Part shown: piece by piece, positions 1 to 7,441 of the stretch
Numbering within the stretch: the stretch's first letter is position 1
Layout: each line of letters opens with the position of its first letter
Source: Burkholderiales bacterium
GTDB lineage: Bacteria; Pseudomonadota; Gammaproteobacteria; Burkholderiales; SG8-39
Reading direction: 5' to 3'
Length of the DNA: 12,718 nucleotides
Assembly: GCA_020846575.1 (NCBI GenBank)
Contig: JADLDQ010000076.1
Location: forward strand, 1-12,718
Made by a program: the position numbers and the translations under genes
Notes under the pieces: model-generated
What the model saw: only the letters and a program-made list of their open reading frames with translations
Told to the model about the DNA's origin: nothing
The model's database searches: none

Positions 1-3
1 ACC

Positions 4-390
4 ATGGAGACAGGCAATCCGCCACTCAGAGATCCGGGGGACTATAAGCGCAGGGTGCTGATCTGTGTCGTCGGGCAGTCGCCTGCAGTCGTCACGGAAA
101 CGCTCTACGCACTCGTGGTGGCTCCTCTGAAGAAAGGTGTCAAGCGCTTCGCGCCCACCGAGGTCAAGATCATTACCACGGCAGTGGGTTACGAAGGCGT
201 GCGGAGCTCGTTGCTTCCGCGAGGGGAGGCGAGTATGACCCAAGCCGATCGACTGAACGGCAAGGGCGGAGAGTTCCTGCGCCTGACTGCGGATTACCCG
301 GCGGCGCTCGCGATTCGAACACTGACTAGGGTTGTGAAACTGCCGTTTGCGATCGTTGGCGCGATCGTGCGCGCCATTCGCAGAACCTGA
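4..390 (+). CDS. Truncated CRISPR-associated ring-nuclease-like protein (NE0113 / TIGR02584-type N-terminus)
   Basis: The 128-residue product has, at about residues 17-70, the N-terminal pattern I recognise from the NE0113 CRISPR-associated family: a beta strand RVLICVVGQSP, then AVVTETLYAL, then PTEVKIITTAVGYEGVRSSLL. Family members are cyclic-oligoadenylate-binding, Rossmann-like ring-nuclease proteins found with type III CRISPR systems, and are normally about 200 residues or more. Here the similarity weakens after residue 70. A faint echo (GGEFLRLTADYP, residues 88-99) can be matched to the family, but the later conserved loop and core are missing. The protein ends in a hydrophobic, basic tail (VVKLPFAIVGAIVRAIRRT) that is not family-like. 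It is therefore a truncated or chimeric gene, probably without enzyme activity. The start ATG lies 4 bases from the window edge, so its ribosome site cannot be judged, and an in-frame GTG at 55 is also possible. No cas genes or repeats are visible in the window. The family call is from memory of the motif. Confidence 0.6.
   Translation: METGNPPLRDPGDYKRRVLICVVGQSPAVVTETLYALVVAPLKKGVKRFAPTEVKIITTAVGYEGVRSSLLPRGEASMTQADRLNGKGGEFLRLTADYPAALAIRTLTRVVKLPFAIVGAIVRAIRRT
235..390 (+). CDS. Possible internal small ORF (51 aa) with its own ribosome binding site
   Basis: Inside the preceding reading frame, and in the same frame, an ATG at 235 is preceded by a purine-rich GAGGGGAGG at 221-229, a good ribosome-site match about 5 bases from the start. 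Translation from here gives a 51-residue protein beginning MTQADRLNGK and ending in a hydrophobic, basic C-terminal segment (KLPFAIVGAIVRAIRR) that could be a short amphipathic or membrane helix. One reading is that this was an independent small gene upstream of the secreted protein at 404, and that a ring-nuclease fragment became fused to it in frame. The other is that the match is a chance internal site. No function is recognised. Confidence 0.25.
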   Translation: MTQADRLNGKGGEFLRLTADYPAALAIRTLTRVVKLPFAIVGAIVRAIRRT

Positions 391-398
391 AGGGAGAA
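391..398 (+). promoter_or_regulatory. Ribosome binding site fixing the start at 404
   Basis: The sequence AGGGAGAA directly follows the upstream stop codon (388-390) and sits about 6 bases before ATG 404. It supports this start over an earlier in-frame ATG at 347, because only the 404 start puts a signal peptide at the extreme N-terminus. Confidence 0.6.
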
Positions 399-403
399 TA
401 CCC

Positions 404-925
404 ATGATCAGCAGGCGCTCCATCGTCCTTGCCGCCCTAGCGGCATTCTGCCTCGCGCCGTTCGCGGCGAGCGCGAGCGCGGGCCGAACGGCCGCGCGGG
501 TCGCCGCAAAGGCTGCGGCCAAGCGGATGGCCAAGGCGAGTGTGAAACGCGATTGGGCAAGCATCCGCGCGAAGGACCGCGTGGCCCATGATCGTGCCAC
601 CGTCAAGGCCAATCCCCAGGAGCGGTTGGTAGAGCGCTACACCACCCGCGAGCAGGCTGCGCGCGAGTTGCGCCACGGAATCGGTCGCGATACGCACATG
701 ACCACCGGCATACGGCGCGGGCGCTCTCTTTCCGCGGAGGGTGCAGCACAGCGCTACGGGCTGGAAAGGGCGCCGGAGGTCAAGGAAACCATCCGCATTC
801 CCAAGGGACATCCGGTTCGGTCAGGAGTGAAGGTGCAGGCCGGCAAGCCGGGCGTCGCGGAGATCACCAGTCCCATCCCCTTGCCACCGGGGACGATCGT
901 GAAGGTGGCTCCCGTGCCCGATTGA
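404..925 (+). CDS. Small secreted basic protein of unknown function
   Basis: This is a 173-residue protein with a clear Sec signal peptide: an MISRR positive start, a hydrophobic core (residues 6-20) and an A-S-A-S-A cleavage region around residues 22-26. The start of the mature protein is a lysine/arginine/alanine-rich helix (residues 27-60). A more structured part follows, with motifs RYTTREQ (78-84), GRDTHMTT (94-101), AQRYGL (115-120), ETIRIPKGHPVR (128-139) and GVAEITSPIPLPPG (150-163). The C-terminal half vaguely recalls small enzymatic domains at the ends of secreted polymorphic toxins, with an Arg, a Thr-rich stretch and a Glu in order, but I cannot name a family. The gene starts 13 bases after the upstream stop, so the two are probably cotranscribed. 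It ends 36 bases before the convergent Uma2 gene. The product is most likely periplasmic or exported. Confidence 0.75.
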   Translation: MISRRSIVLAALAAFCLAPFAASASAGRTAARVAAKAAAKRMAKASVKRDWASIRAKDRVAHDRATVKANPQERLVERYTTREQAARELRHGIGRDTHMTTGIRRGRSLSAEGAAQRYGLERAPEVKETIRIPKGHPVRSGVKVQAGKPGVAEITSPIPLPPGTIVKVAPVPD

Positions 926-961
926 GCCGGAAACCTTCCTGGAGTGGCCGGTGTACTCGAT

Positions 962-1534
962 TTAGCTGTCCAGACCCGCGTACAGATCGTCGACGCGCAG
1001 GACTATCTCCTCCGCCGCTTGGGGCGAGATGGGATCGGCAGGGCCGGGTTCGAGGGTGGCGCGATAGCCTTCTAAGGTCGGCTCACGGTAAATCTGCAGC
1101 TTGCGGTGCTCGATATCCAGGATCCAGCATTCAGGGATGCCGTGACGGGCATACAGGCCGAGCTTCACGTCGCGGTCATACGCCAGCGACGAGTCCGCGA
1201 CCTCGATCACGAGCAGCACGTCCGCGGCGACTGGCAGCGCACTCGCGTAATCATCGGGGCGCGCGCGCAGCAGGGCGATGTCCGGCTGGGGTTCCGATCG
1301 GGGAGGCAGGCTGATCGGGGACTGCACCCAGACCAGAACGTCCTCGCCGACGGCCCTCTGGAGCAGGCGGTCGAGCCGGTTCACCCGGCTCGCGTGGACC
1401 TTCCCGATCGGTGCCATGTTGACCAGCTCTCCATCGATCAGTTCGATCCGGTCCTCGCGGCCGAGGATGCCCGCTTCACCCATTCGATGGAACTCCTCGG
1501 CGGTGAACAGGCGGCGTTCGAACACTGCGCTCAT
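962..1534 (-). CDS. Uma2 family (DUF820) PD-(D/E)XK nuclease-like protein
   Basis: The 190-residue product matches the Uma2/DUF820 layout throughout. There is an N-terminal FTAEEFHRM segment, then RIELIDGELVNMAPIG (29-44), where E31 begins the active-site region. EPQPDIALL (81-89) carries D85, LLVIEVADSS (107-116) carries E111, and DRDVKLGLYARHGIPECWILD (120-140) carries K124 and the family's signature tail. Together D85, E111 and K124 form an intact PD-(D/E)XK-type metal-nuclease centre. The biological role of the family is poorly defined; these genes are often scattered in many copies and may be linked to mobile DNA. Length is normal for the family. The gene follows pyrF on the same strand after 104 bases but has a TATAAT box of its own. 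No strong ribosome site precedes ATG 1534. Confidence 0.9.
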   Translation of the reverse strand: MSAVFERRLFTAEEFHRMGEAGILGREDRIELIDGELVNMAPIGKVHASRVNRLDRLLQRAVGEDVLVWVQSPISLPPRSEPQPDIALLRARPDDYASALPVAADVLLVIEVADSSLAYDRDVKLGLYARHGIPECWILDIEHRKLQIYREPTLEGYRATLEPGPADPISPQAAEEIVLRVDDLYAGLDS

Positions 1535-1564
1535 GGTGGCGGGCGGGAGGAGTGTGTTCGCGGA

Positions 1565-1570
1565 ATTATA
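1565..1570 (-). promoter_or_regulatory. Candidate -10 box for the Uma2 gene
   Basis: Read on the minus strand, these bases are a perfect TATAAT about 30 bases upstream of ATG 1534, in an AT-richer patch within GC-rich surroundings. No good -35 element is visible at 16-18 bases, so the promoter may be weak or activator-dependent. It would let the Uma2 gene be transcribed separately from pyrF. Confidence 0.35.
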
Positions 1571-1638
1571 GTCCTCGTAAGAGAAAAGAGCGGCCTCGAG
1601 GGTTTGCGATCCGGATCAATCACGCTCGCCGCGCGTCG

Positions 1639-2451
1639 TCAATGCCGCCAGCGATTGATCTCTTCCCGCGTGGCGATGGCCGCCGCGCGCGCCTGCTGCG
1701 CGAAATCCTCGCCGCGGCCGGCATACAGGATGGCGCGCGAGGAGTTGATGACGAGCCCCCCCGCCCGGGTCTGACCCGCCTGCATCGTCGCCTGCACGTC
1801 GCCGCCCTGGGCGCCGATGCCCGGCACGAGCAGCGGCATATCGCCCGCGATGGCACGCACCCGCGCCAGCTCCGCCGGGTAGGTCGCGCCCACCACCAGG
1901 CCGAGCTGGCCGCCCGCGTTCCAGCGCGTCGCAAGGCGCGCCACGCGCTCGTAGAGCTTCTCGCCGCCGACCTCCAGCATCTGCAGGTCGTCGCCGCCGC
2001 GGTTGCTGGTGCGGCACAGCAGGAACGCGCCGCGCTCGGCATACTCGAGATAGGGTTCGATGGAATCGAAGCCCATGTAGGGCGAGAGCGTCACCGCGTC
2101 CGCCCGGAAGCGCTCGTAGAGTTCCCGCGCGTAGTGGGTCGCGGTCGCACCGATGTCGCCGCGCTTGGCGTCGAGGATCACCGGGACTTCAGGGTGGCGA
2201 TCATGGATGTGGGCGATGAGATCCTGCAGTTGAGCCTCGGCGCAGGCGCTCGAGAAATAGGCGATCTGCGGTTTGAAGGCGCACACGAGATCCGCGGTGG
2301 CGTCCACGATGGCGCGGCAGAAGAGGTAGATCGCGTCGTCGCCTGCGCCAAGCGAAGCCGGAAAGCGCGCCGGATCCGGGTCGAGTCCCACGCACAGCAG
2401 GGTGCCCGCATCCCGCCAGCGCGCTTGCAGACGCCGCACGAAGGCCGTCAT
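1639..2451 (-). CDS. pyrF: Orotidine 5'-phosphate decarboxylase
   Basis: PyrF decarboxylates orotidine 5'-monophosphate to UMP, the last step of de novo pyrimidine synthesis in the cytoplasm. The 270-residue product is the longer form of the enzyme common in betaproteobacteria, actinobacteria and mycobacteria. Visible landmarks are LCVGLDPDP (19-27), FKPQIAYF (59-66), the catalytic VILDAKRGDIG (91-101) with D94, K96 and D99, TLSPYMGFDS (121-130), LVPGIGAQGGD (208-218, phosphate-binding loop) and INSSRAILYA (235-244). The active site appears complete. ATG 2451 is chosen because it begins the conserved N-terminal MTAFVRRLQARW. Reading farther upstream in this frame only adds non-conserved sequence. 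Its ATG overlaps the TGA of a short upstream reading frame, and no clear AGGAGG site precedes it. Confidence 0.95.
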   Translation of the reverse strand: MTAFVRRLQARWRDAGTLLCVGLDPDPARFPASLGAGDDAIYLFCRAIVDATADLVCAFKPQIAYFSSACAEAQLQDLIAHIHDRHPEVPVILDAKRGDIGATATHYARELYERFRADAVTLSPYMGFDSIEPYLEYAERGAFLLCRTSNRGGDDLQMLEVGGEKLYERVARLATRWNAGGQLGLVVGATYPAELARVRAIAGDMPLLVPGIGAQGGDVQATMQAGQTRAGGLVINSSRAILYAGRGEDFAQQARAAAIATREEINRWRH

Positions 2452-2627
2452 GGACAGGAGGTTCCCTCGCGCATCGCCTCTCGCAGGCGTGCGCTCGCGC
2501 GGGCTCGGGTCGCGATCGGATCCTGGCGCATCGGGATCGCCGGTATGCCGCTCCGGTTCCGGCCGGCGAACGCCTTGTCGAATGCCCGCTCGATCGCGTC
2601 GAGGAAGCTTGAGTTGACGGTGGACAC
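2448..2627 (-). CDS. Possible short ORF overlapping the pyrF start (hypothetical)
   Basis: A reading frame in another phase runs into pyrF and stops at TGA 2450-2448, giving the ATGA overlap typical of translational coupling. From a GTG at 2627 it would encode about 59 residues with a plausible amphipathic helix (FLDAIERAFDKAFAG) and an arginine-rich end. An ATG at 2771 would give 107 residues but would run through repeat-like sequence. There is no good ribosome site and no recognised family, and part of it overlaps a candidate dispersed repeat, so chance is a real possibility. Confidence 0.25.
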   Translation of the reverse strand: MSTVNSSFLDAIERAFDKAFAGRNRSGIPAIPMRQDPIATRARASARLREAMREGTSCP

Positions 2628-2660
2628 CGGCTGCGCTCGGCTTGTCGAAGGTTTGAACGA
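2574..2660. repeat. Candidate degenerate dispersed repeat (CTTGTCGAA-type)
   Basis: The segment is bounded by two CTTGTCGAA copies 67 bases apart. The right-hand one reads GCGCTCGGCTTGTCGAAGG, which closely resembles the GAGC(T/C)TGTCGAAGG core of a short dispersed repeat seen in many proteobacterial intergenic regions; in translation it often appears as FDK- or FDR-type peptides, and here the minus strand gives VQTFDKPSA. Identification is from memory of that motif. Only the presence of other copies in the genome would settle it. Confidence 0.35.
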
Positions 2661-2722
2661 GTATAGAGCGGGTGGCAGTCGATGGGGGCTGCGTGAGTCG
2701 GGCAGTCCGTCCCGCGCCCCGT

Positions 2723-2748
2723 CCGGATCCCCGCCGGCGCGGATCCGG
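2723..2748. repeat. Perfect inverted repeat CCGGATCC / GGATCCGG
   Basis: Arms 2723-2730 and 2741-2748 are exact reverse complements, separated by 10 bases that contain GCCGGC. It lies 60 bases upstream of the MFS start. It could be a regulator-binding dyad or an RNA hairpin in the leader. Confidence 0.45.
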
Positions 2749-2773
2749 CTGGAAGCGGGAAGGCGCGGCATTA

Positions 2774-2779
2774 CATAAT
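2774..2779 (+). promoter_or_regulatory. Weak candidate -10 box for the MFS-DMT operon
   Basis: CATAAT, five of six matches to the sigma-70 -10 consensus, lies about 29 bases before ATG 2808 in the most AT-rich spot of the region. No convincing -35 element is found at the usual distance. Confidence 0.25.
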
Positions 2780-2807
2780 CCCCGCCTGCGCCGGGTCACG
2801 CGAACGC

Positions 2808-3992
2808 ATGAATTCTTCACCCATCGAACCGAGCGCCGCGCGCGCGCCGCGCCGCGCGCTGGCGATGATCGTCCTTCTGGGCTTCGTCGCCGCGGCCTGC
2901 ATGCACTTGCACGCGCCCATGCTCGGGGCGATCGGCGGGGAGTTCGGCGCCGATGCGGCCGCAGTGGGGTGGATCGCGACGCTCACCTTCGGGGGCTACT
3001 TCGCGGGGATCGTTCTCGTCGTCCCGGCCGGTGACCGGGTGAACAAGCGCACCCTGGTCCTTTGCCAGTTCGCCGCTCTTTCGCTGGGCGTCGCCGCGAT
3101 GGCCGCCGCGCCCACGCTCGGGGCGGCCATCGCGGCGAGCCTCGTCATGGGCCTCGCCGTGAGCCTGGTGCAGACCCTCATCTCCGCGGCCGCAGACCTC
3201 TCCAGCGCGAGCGAGCGCGGGCGCGTGCTGGGCACGGTACTCACCTCGATGTACCTGGGCATCTTCTTCGGCCGCTTCGCCGCAGGCCTCATCGCCTCGC
3301 AGTTCGGCTGGCGCTGGAGCTTCGCCTTCGCATTCGTGCTGCTCGCCGCCCTGGCGCTGCCGCTCGCGCTGTGGCTGCCCGACATGCCCGCCGGGACCCG
3401 GCTCGCGTACTTCCCGCTGCTGCGCACGCTCCCCCGATTGCTGCGCGCGCACCGCTCGCTTCGCCTTGCCGCGGCCACGCAGTTCTTTCTCGGCATCTGC
3501 TACGGCGGCTTCTGGGCGACGCTCGCCCCGATGCTGGCGGCGAACCACCGGCTCGGACCCGGCGCCGCGGGCCTGATGGCGCTGCCCGGCGGCGCGGGCG
3601 TGCTGGTCGCGAGGCCCGCGGGCCGCTGGTTGGATCGCCACGGCGCCTATCCCGTGGTGATGGCGGGCGCCTGCAGCGTGCTCGCCGCGTTCTTGGTCTT
3701 CTCCGCGGGCGCATGGTGGGTCGCGCCCCTGGTCGCCGGTGCGATCCTGCTCGACTGCGGCCTGCGCGCCTCGATGGTGGCCAACCAGACCATGATCAGT
3801 CGGGTCGATGCGCGGGCGCGCAGCCGCGTCAACACCGTGTTCGGCGCGCACATGTGGGGCGGCAATGCCGCCGGCGCGTTCCTGGGAAGCACCGCGTTCG
3901 CCTGGGGCGGCTGGCTCGCAGTATGCGCGGTGGCGGCGGCCGCCTGTCTCGCCGCGATCGGTATTCAGTGGCGATCGGCGCGCGGCATTTGA
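2808..3992 (+). CDS. MFS transporter (drug/metabolite efflux type)
   Basis: The 394-residue integral membrane protein has about 12 hydrophobic segments and the usual major facilitator length. The first helix is at roughly residues 18-36. The cytoplasmic loop between helices 2 and 3 carries the family motif A as AGDRVNKRTLV (74-84), and a second-half counterpart is visible as GRWLDRHGAYPVV. LGTVLTSMYLGIFFGRFAAG (about 142-161) fits the helix 5 region of the antiporter-like DHA1 group. It probably moves a small molecule across the inner membrane by proton coupling; the substrate is unknown. ATG 2808 is used although no strong ribosome site precedes it. The 3' end overlaps the EamA gene, so the two are likely cotranscribed. 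It is divergent from pyrF. Confidence 0.88.
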   Translation: MNSSPIEPSAARAPRRALAMIVLLGFVAAACMHLHAPMLGAIGGEFGADAAAVGWIATLTFGGYFAGIVLVVPAGDRVNKRTLVLCQFAALSLGVAAMAAAPTLGAAIAASLVMGLAVSLVQTLISAAADLSSASERGRVLGTVLTSMYLGIFFGRFAAGLIASQFGWRWSFAFAFVLLAALALPLALWLPDMPAGTRLAYFPLLRTLPRLLRAHRSLRLAAATQFFLGICYGGFWATLAPMLAANHRLGPGAAGLMALPGGAGVLVARPAGRWLDRHGAYPVVMAGACSVLAAFLVFSAGAWWVAPLVAGAILLDCGLRASMVANQTMISRVDARARSRVNTVFGAHMWGGNAAGAFLGSTAFAWGGWLAVCAVAAAACLAAIGIQWRSARGI

Positions 3993-4825
3993 TTCCGGCC
4001 GTCGTCGCGGCGAGCGCCTTCGCCTGCGCCGACGTGATCGGCAAGCTCGCCTTGCTCGACGGCACGGGCGTGTTGTCGCTCGCGACCTTTCGCAGCTGGA
4101 TCGGGCTGGCGCTGCTCGCCGCCTGGCTGCGCCTGGATGCACCGGCCGCTCGCCTCGACCCGGGCGCGCGCTGGATCGCGCTGGGAATCGGCGTGCTCTT
4201 TACCGGCAACGTGTACTGGCTTTTCAAGTCCTTCGAATCGGTGGAAGTGCCGGTCGCGATCCTCACTTACTTCGCCTACCCGCTGCTCACGGGTCTTGCC
4301 GCCGCGGCGTGCGGCATCGAGCGGCTGAGCGGCCGGGGCGCAGCCGCCGCGGCAGCGGCTTTCCTGGGCCTCGCGCTCATGCTCGGCGCGCACCCGGGGG
4401 GGCTTGCGCTTGCCGGCGTTCTCGCCGCCCTGGCCGCGGCCTGCTGCCGCGTCGTCATGCTGCTCGTGATGCGCGCCTGGTTGGGAGGGGTCGATACGCG
4501 GCTGGTGACCTGGCATTCGCTGCTCGCCTCGACCGCGCTCTTTACCCTGCTGTCGCTTGCGGCCTGGAGCTGGCAGGGACCAGCGAGCGCCTCGGGCTGG
4601 GCGGCGCTCATCGCGCTGGGCGTCACCACCACCATCGGCATGCTCGGCGTGTTTGCCTCGACCGCGCGCGTCGGCCCGTTCCGCACCGCGCTGCTGATGA
4701 ACCTGGAGCCGCTGCTCGCGGCGATCGGCAGCGCGCTGTTTCTCGGCGAGGTCCTCACCCCGCTGCAGGCGGCGGGCGGCGCGCTGATGATCGCGGCGCT
4801 GGCGTGGTTCCAGTGGAAGCGTTGA
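3968..4825 (+). CDS. EamA/DMT family transporter
   Basis: The 285-residue membrane protein shows two tandem EamA halves of about five helices each. The first half has IPAVVAASAFACADVIGKLAL (9-29) and VEVPVAILTYFAYPLLTGLAA (92-112). The second has the characteristic NLEPLLAAIGSALFLGE (245-261) followed by a last helix and a short basic end, FQWKR. DMT proteins export or import metabolites such as amino acids and nucleosides; the substrate cannot be told here. No ATG is available at the N-terminus. GTG 3968 gives a short leader before helix 1 and overlaps the MFS gene by 25 bases. The alternative is TTG 3989, which overlaps the MFS stop as TTGA. Neither has a clear ribosome site, which fits translation by coupling to the upstream gene. 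Confidence 0.85.
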   Translation: MAIGARHLIPAVVAASAFACADVIGKLALLDGTGVLSLATFRSWIGLALLAAWLRLDAPAARLDPGARWIALGIGVLFTGNVYWLFKSFESVEVPVAILTYFAYPLLTGLAAAACGIERLSGRGAAAAAAAFLGLALMLGAHPGGLALAGVLAALAAACCRVVMLLVMRAWLGGVDTRLVTWHSLLASTALFTLLSLAAWSWQGPASASGWAALIALGVTTTIGMLGVFASTARVGPFRTALLMNLEPLLAAIGSALFLGEVLTPLQAAGGALMIAALAWFQWKR

Positions 4826-4854
4826 GGCGCGCGCCGCGTGGAAATGCGCGCGCC
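4826..4854 (+). terminator. GC-rich hairpin after the transporter pair
   Basis: Starting directly after the EamA stop codon, GGCGCGCGC (4826-4834) and GCGCGCGCC (4846-4854) form a perfect 9-base stem with an 11-base loop. There is no T-run after it, so it is a doubtful intrinsic terminator. It may pause transcription or protect the 3' end, and it separates the transporter genes from edd. Confidence 0.4.
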
Positions 4855-4932
4855 GCCGGCGTAGATTGCCGCGTATTCGCACCGGGCGGCCCCCGCCGGA
4901 CTTGGCGTGAAGGCCTGGGCCGGGCGGCCATC

Positions 4933-4938
4933 GAGGAG
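4933..4938 (+). promoter_or_regulatory. Ribosome binding site of edd
   Basis: GAGGAG lies 8 bases before ATG 4947 and supports this start, which adds a modest N-terminal extension to the usual dehydratase length. Confidence 0.6.
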
Positions 4939-4946
4939 CAGCGCAC

Positions 4947-6808
<1,862 letters not shown>

Positions 6809-6812
<4 letters not shown>

Positions 6813-7441
6813 GCGGTATCGAGACGATCTTCGCGGCCTCGCCGGTCATGCCGGTCCTGGTGATCGAGCGCGTCGAGGACGCGGCACCCCTGGCGCGGGC
6901 GCTGGTCGCGGGCGGCGTCCCGGTGCTGGAGGTCACGCTGCGAACGCGGGCTGCGCTCGCCGCCGTGCGCGCGATCCGCGCCGAGGTCCCGGAGGCGATC
7001 GTGGGGGTGGGAACGATCACGACAGCCGCGCAGCTCGGCGCGGCCGCCGAAGCCGGGGCGGCCTTCGGGGTGAGCCCGGGAACGACGCCCGAGCTGCTCG
7101 CGCACGCCCGGCGGGCGGGCCTGCCCTTCCTGCCCGGCGCGATGACGCCCTCGGACGTGATGCGCGCGCTCGATGAGGGCTGCACGCGTCTGAAGTTCTT
7201 TCCCGCCGCGCAGGCGGGAGGGATCGCGATGCTCAAGGCGCTCGCCGGACCGTTTCCGCAGGCGCTCTTCTGCCCCACCGGCGGCGTCGATGCCGCCACG
7301 GCGCCCTCCTATCTCGCGCTCGCCAACGTCGCCTGCGTCGGCGGCTCCTGGCTCGCGCCCGCCGAGCGGGTGCGGGCGGGCGAGTGGGAAGCGATCCGCG
7401 AGCTGGCGAGCACGGCCGCGCGGCTGCGGGTGCCGCGGTGA
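6809..7441 (+). CDS. eda: KDPG aldolase (2-dehydro-3-deoxyphosphogluconate aldolase)
   Basis: Eda cleaves KDPG to pyruvate and glyceraldehyde 3-phosphate through a lysine Schiff base and closes the Entner-Doudoroff pathway. The 210-residue protein has the standard class I aldolase barrel landmarks: PVLVIERVEDAAPLARAL (15-32), LEVTLRT (40-46) with general acid/base E41 and R45, GVGTITT (66-72), GVSPGTTPELL (87-97), FLPGAMTPSDV (108-118) and the Schiff-base lysine K129 in RLKFFPA. The phosphate-binding region PTGGVDAATAPSYL (156-169) follows, with GGSW (178-181) near the end. Its ATG lies inside the edd stop (ATGA) and its TGA overlaps the zwf GTG, so all three genes are translationally coupled. 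Length is normal. Confidence 0.96.

Larger units (their letters stand above)
2452..2807. other. Intergenic region between divergent pyrF and MFS genes
   Basis: These 356 bases hold no securely supported gene. They contain the short frame that overlaps pyrF, two copies of CTTGTCGAA (2574-2582 and 2641-2649), AT-richer spots around 2660-2667 and 2771-2779 that may be -10 regions for either direction, and a perfect 8-base inverted repeat at 2723-2748. They presumably carry both divergent promoters. Confidence 0.6.

Noticed and set aside
926..961. Possible terminator between the secreted protein and Uma2 genes
   Set aside because: Only 4-base GCCGG/CCGG complementarity and no T-run; too weak to call.
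1..1000. CRISPR array expected near a ring-nuclease-like gene
   Set aside because: No regularly spaced direct repeats were seen here or elsewhere in the window.
1106..1774. 222-codon plus-strand frame across the Uma2 gene
   Set aside because: Antisense to a well-conserved Uma2 gene and running through its promoter; no domain seen.
2641..2667. Promoter with TTGTCG and TATAGA upstream of the MFS gene
   Set aside because: The spacer is about 14 bases, too short, and the region matches a repeat-like sequence better.
1552..2778. 408-codon plus-strand frame across pyrF
   Set aside because: Antisense to pyrF with a repetitive Arg/Ala-rich product.
2817..4142. Long minus-strand open frame opposite the MFS gene
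   Set aside because: Arg/Ala/Gly/His-rich shadow frame typical of high-GC DNA; it has no domains, and the plus-strand transporter is unmistakable.
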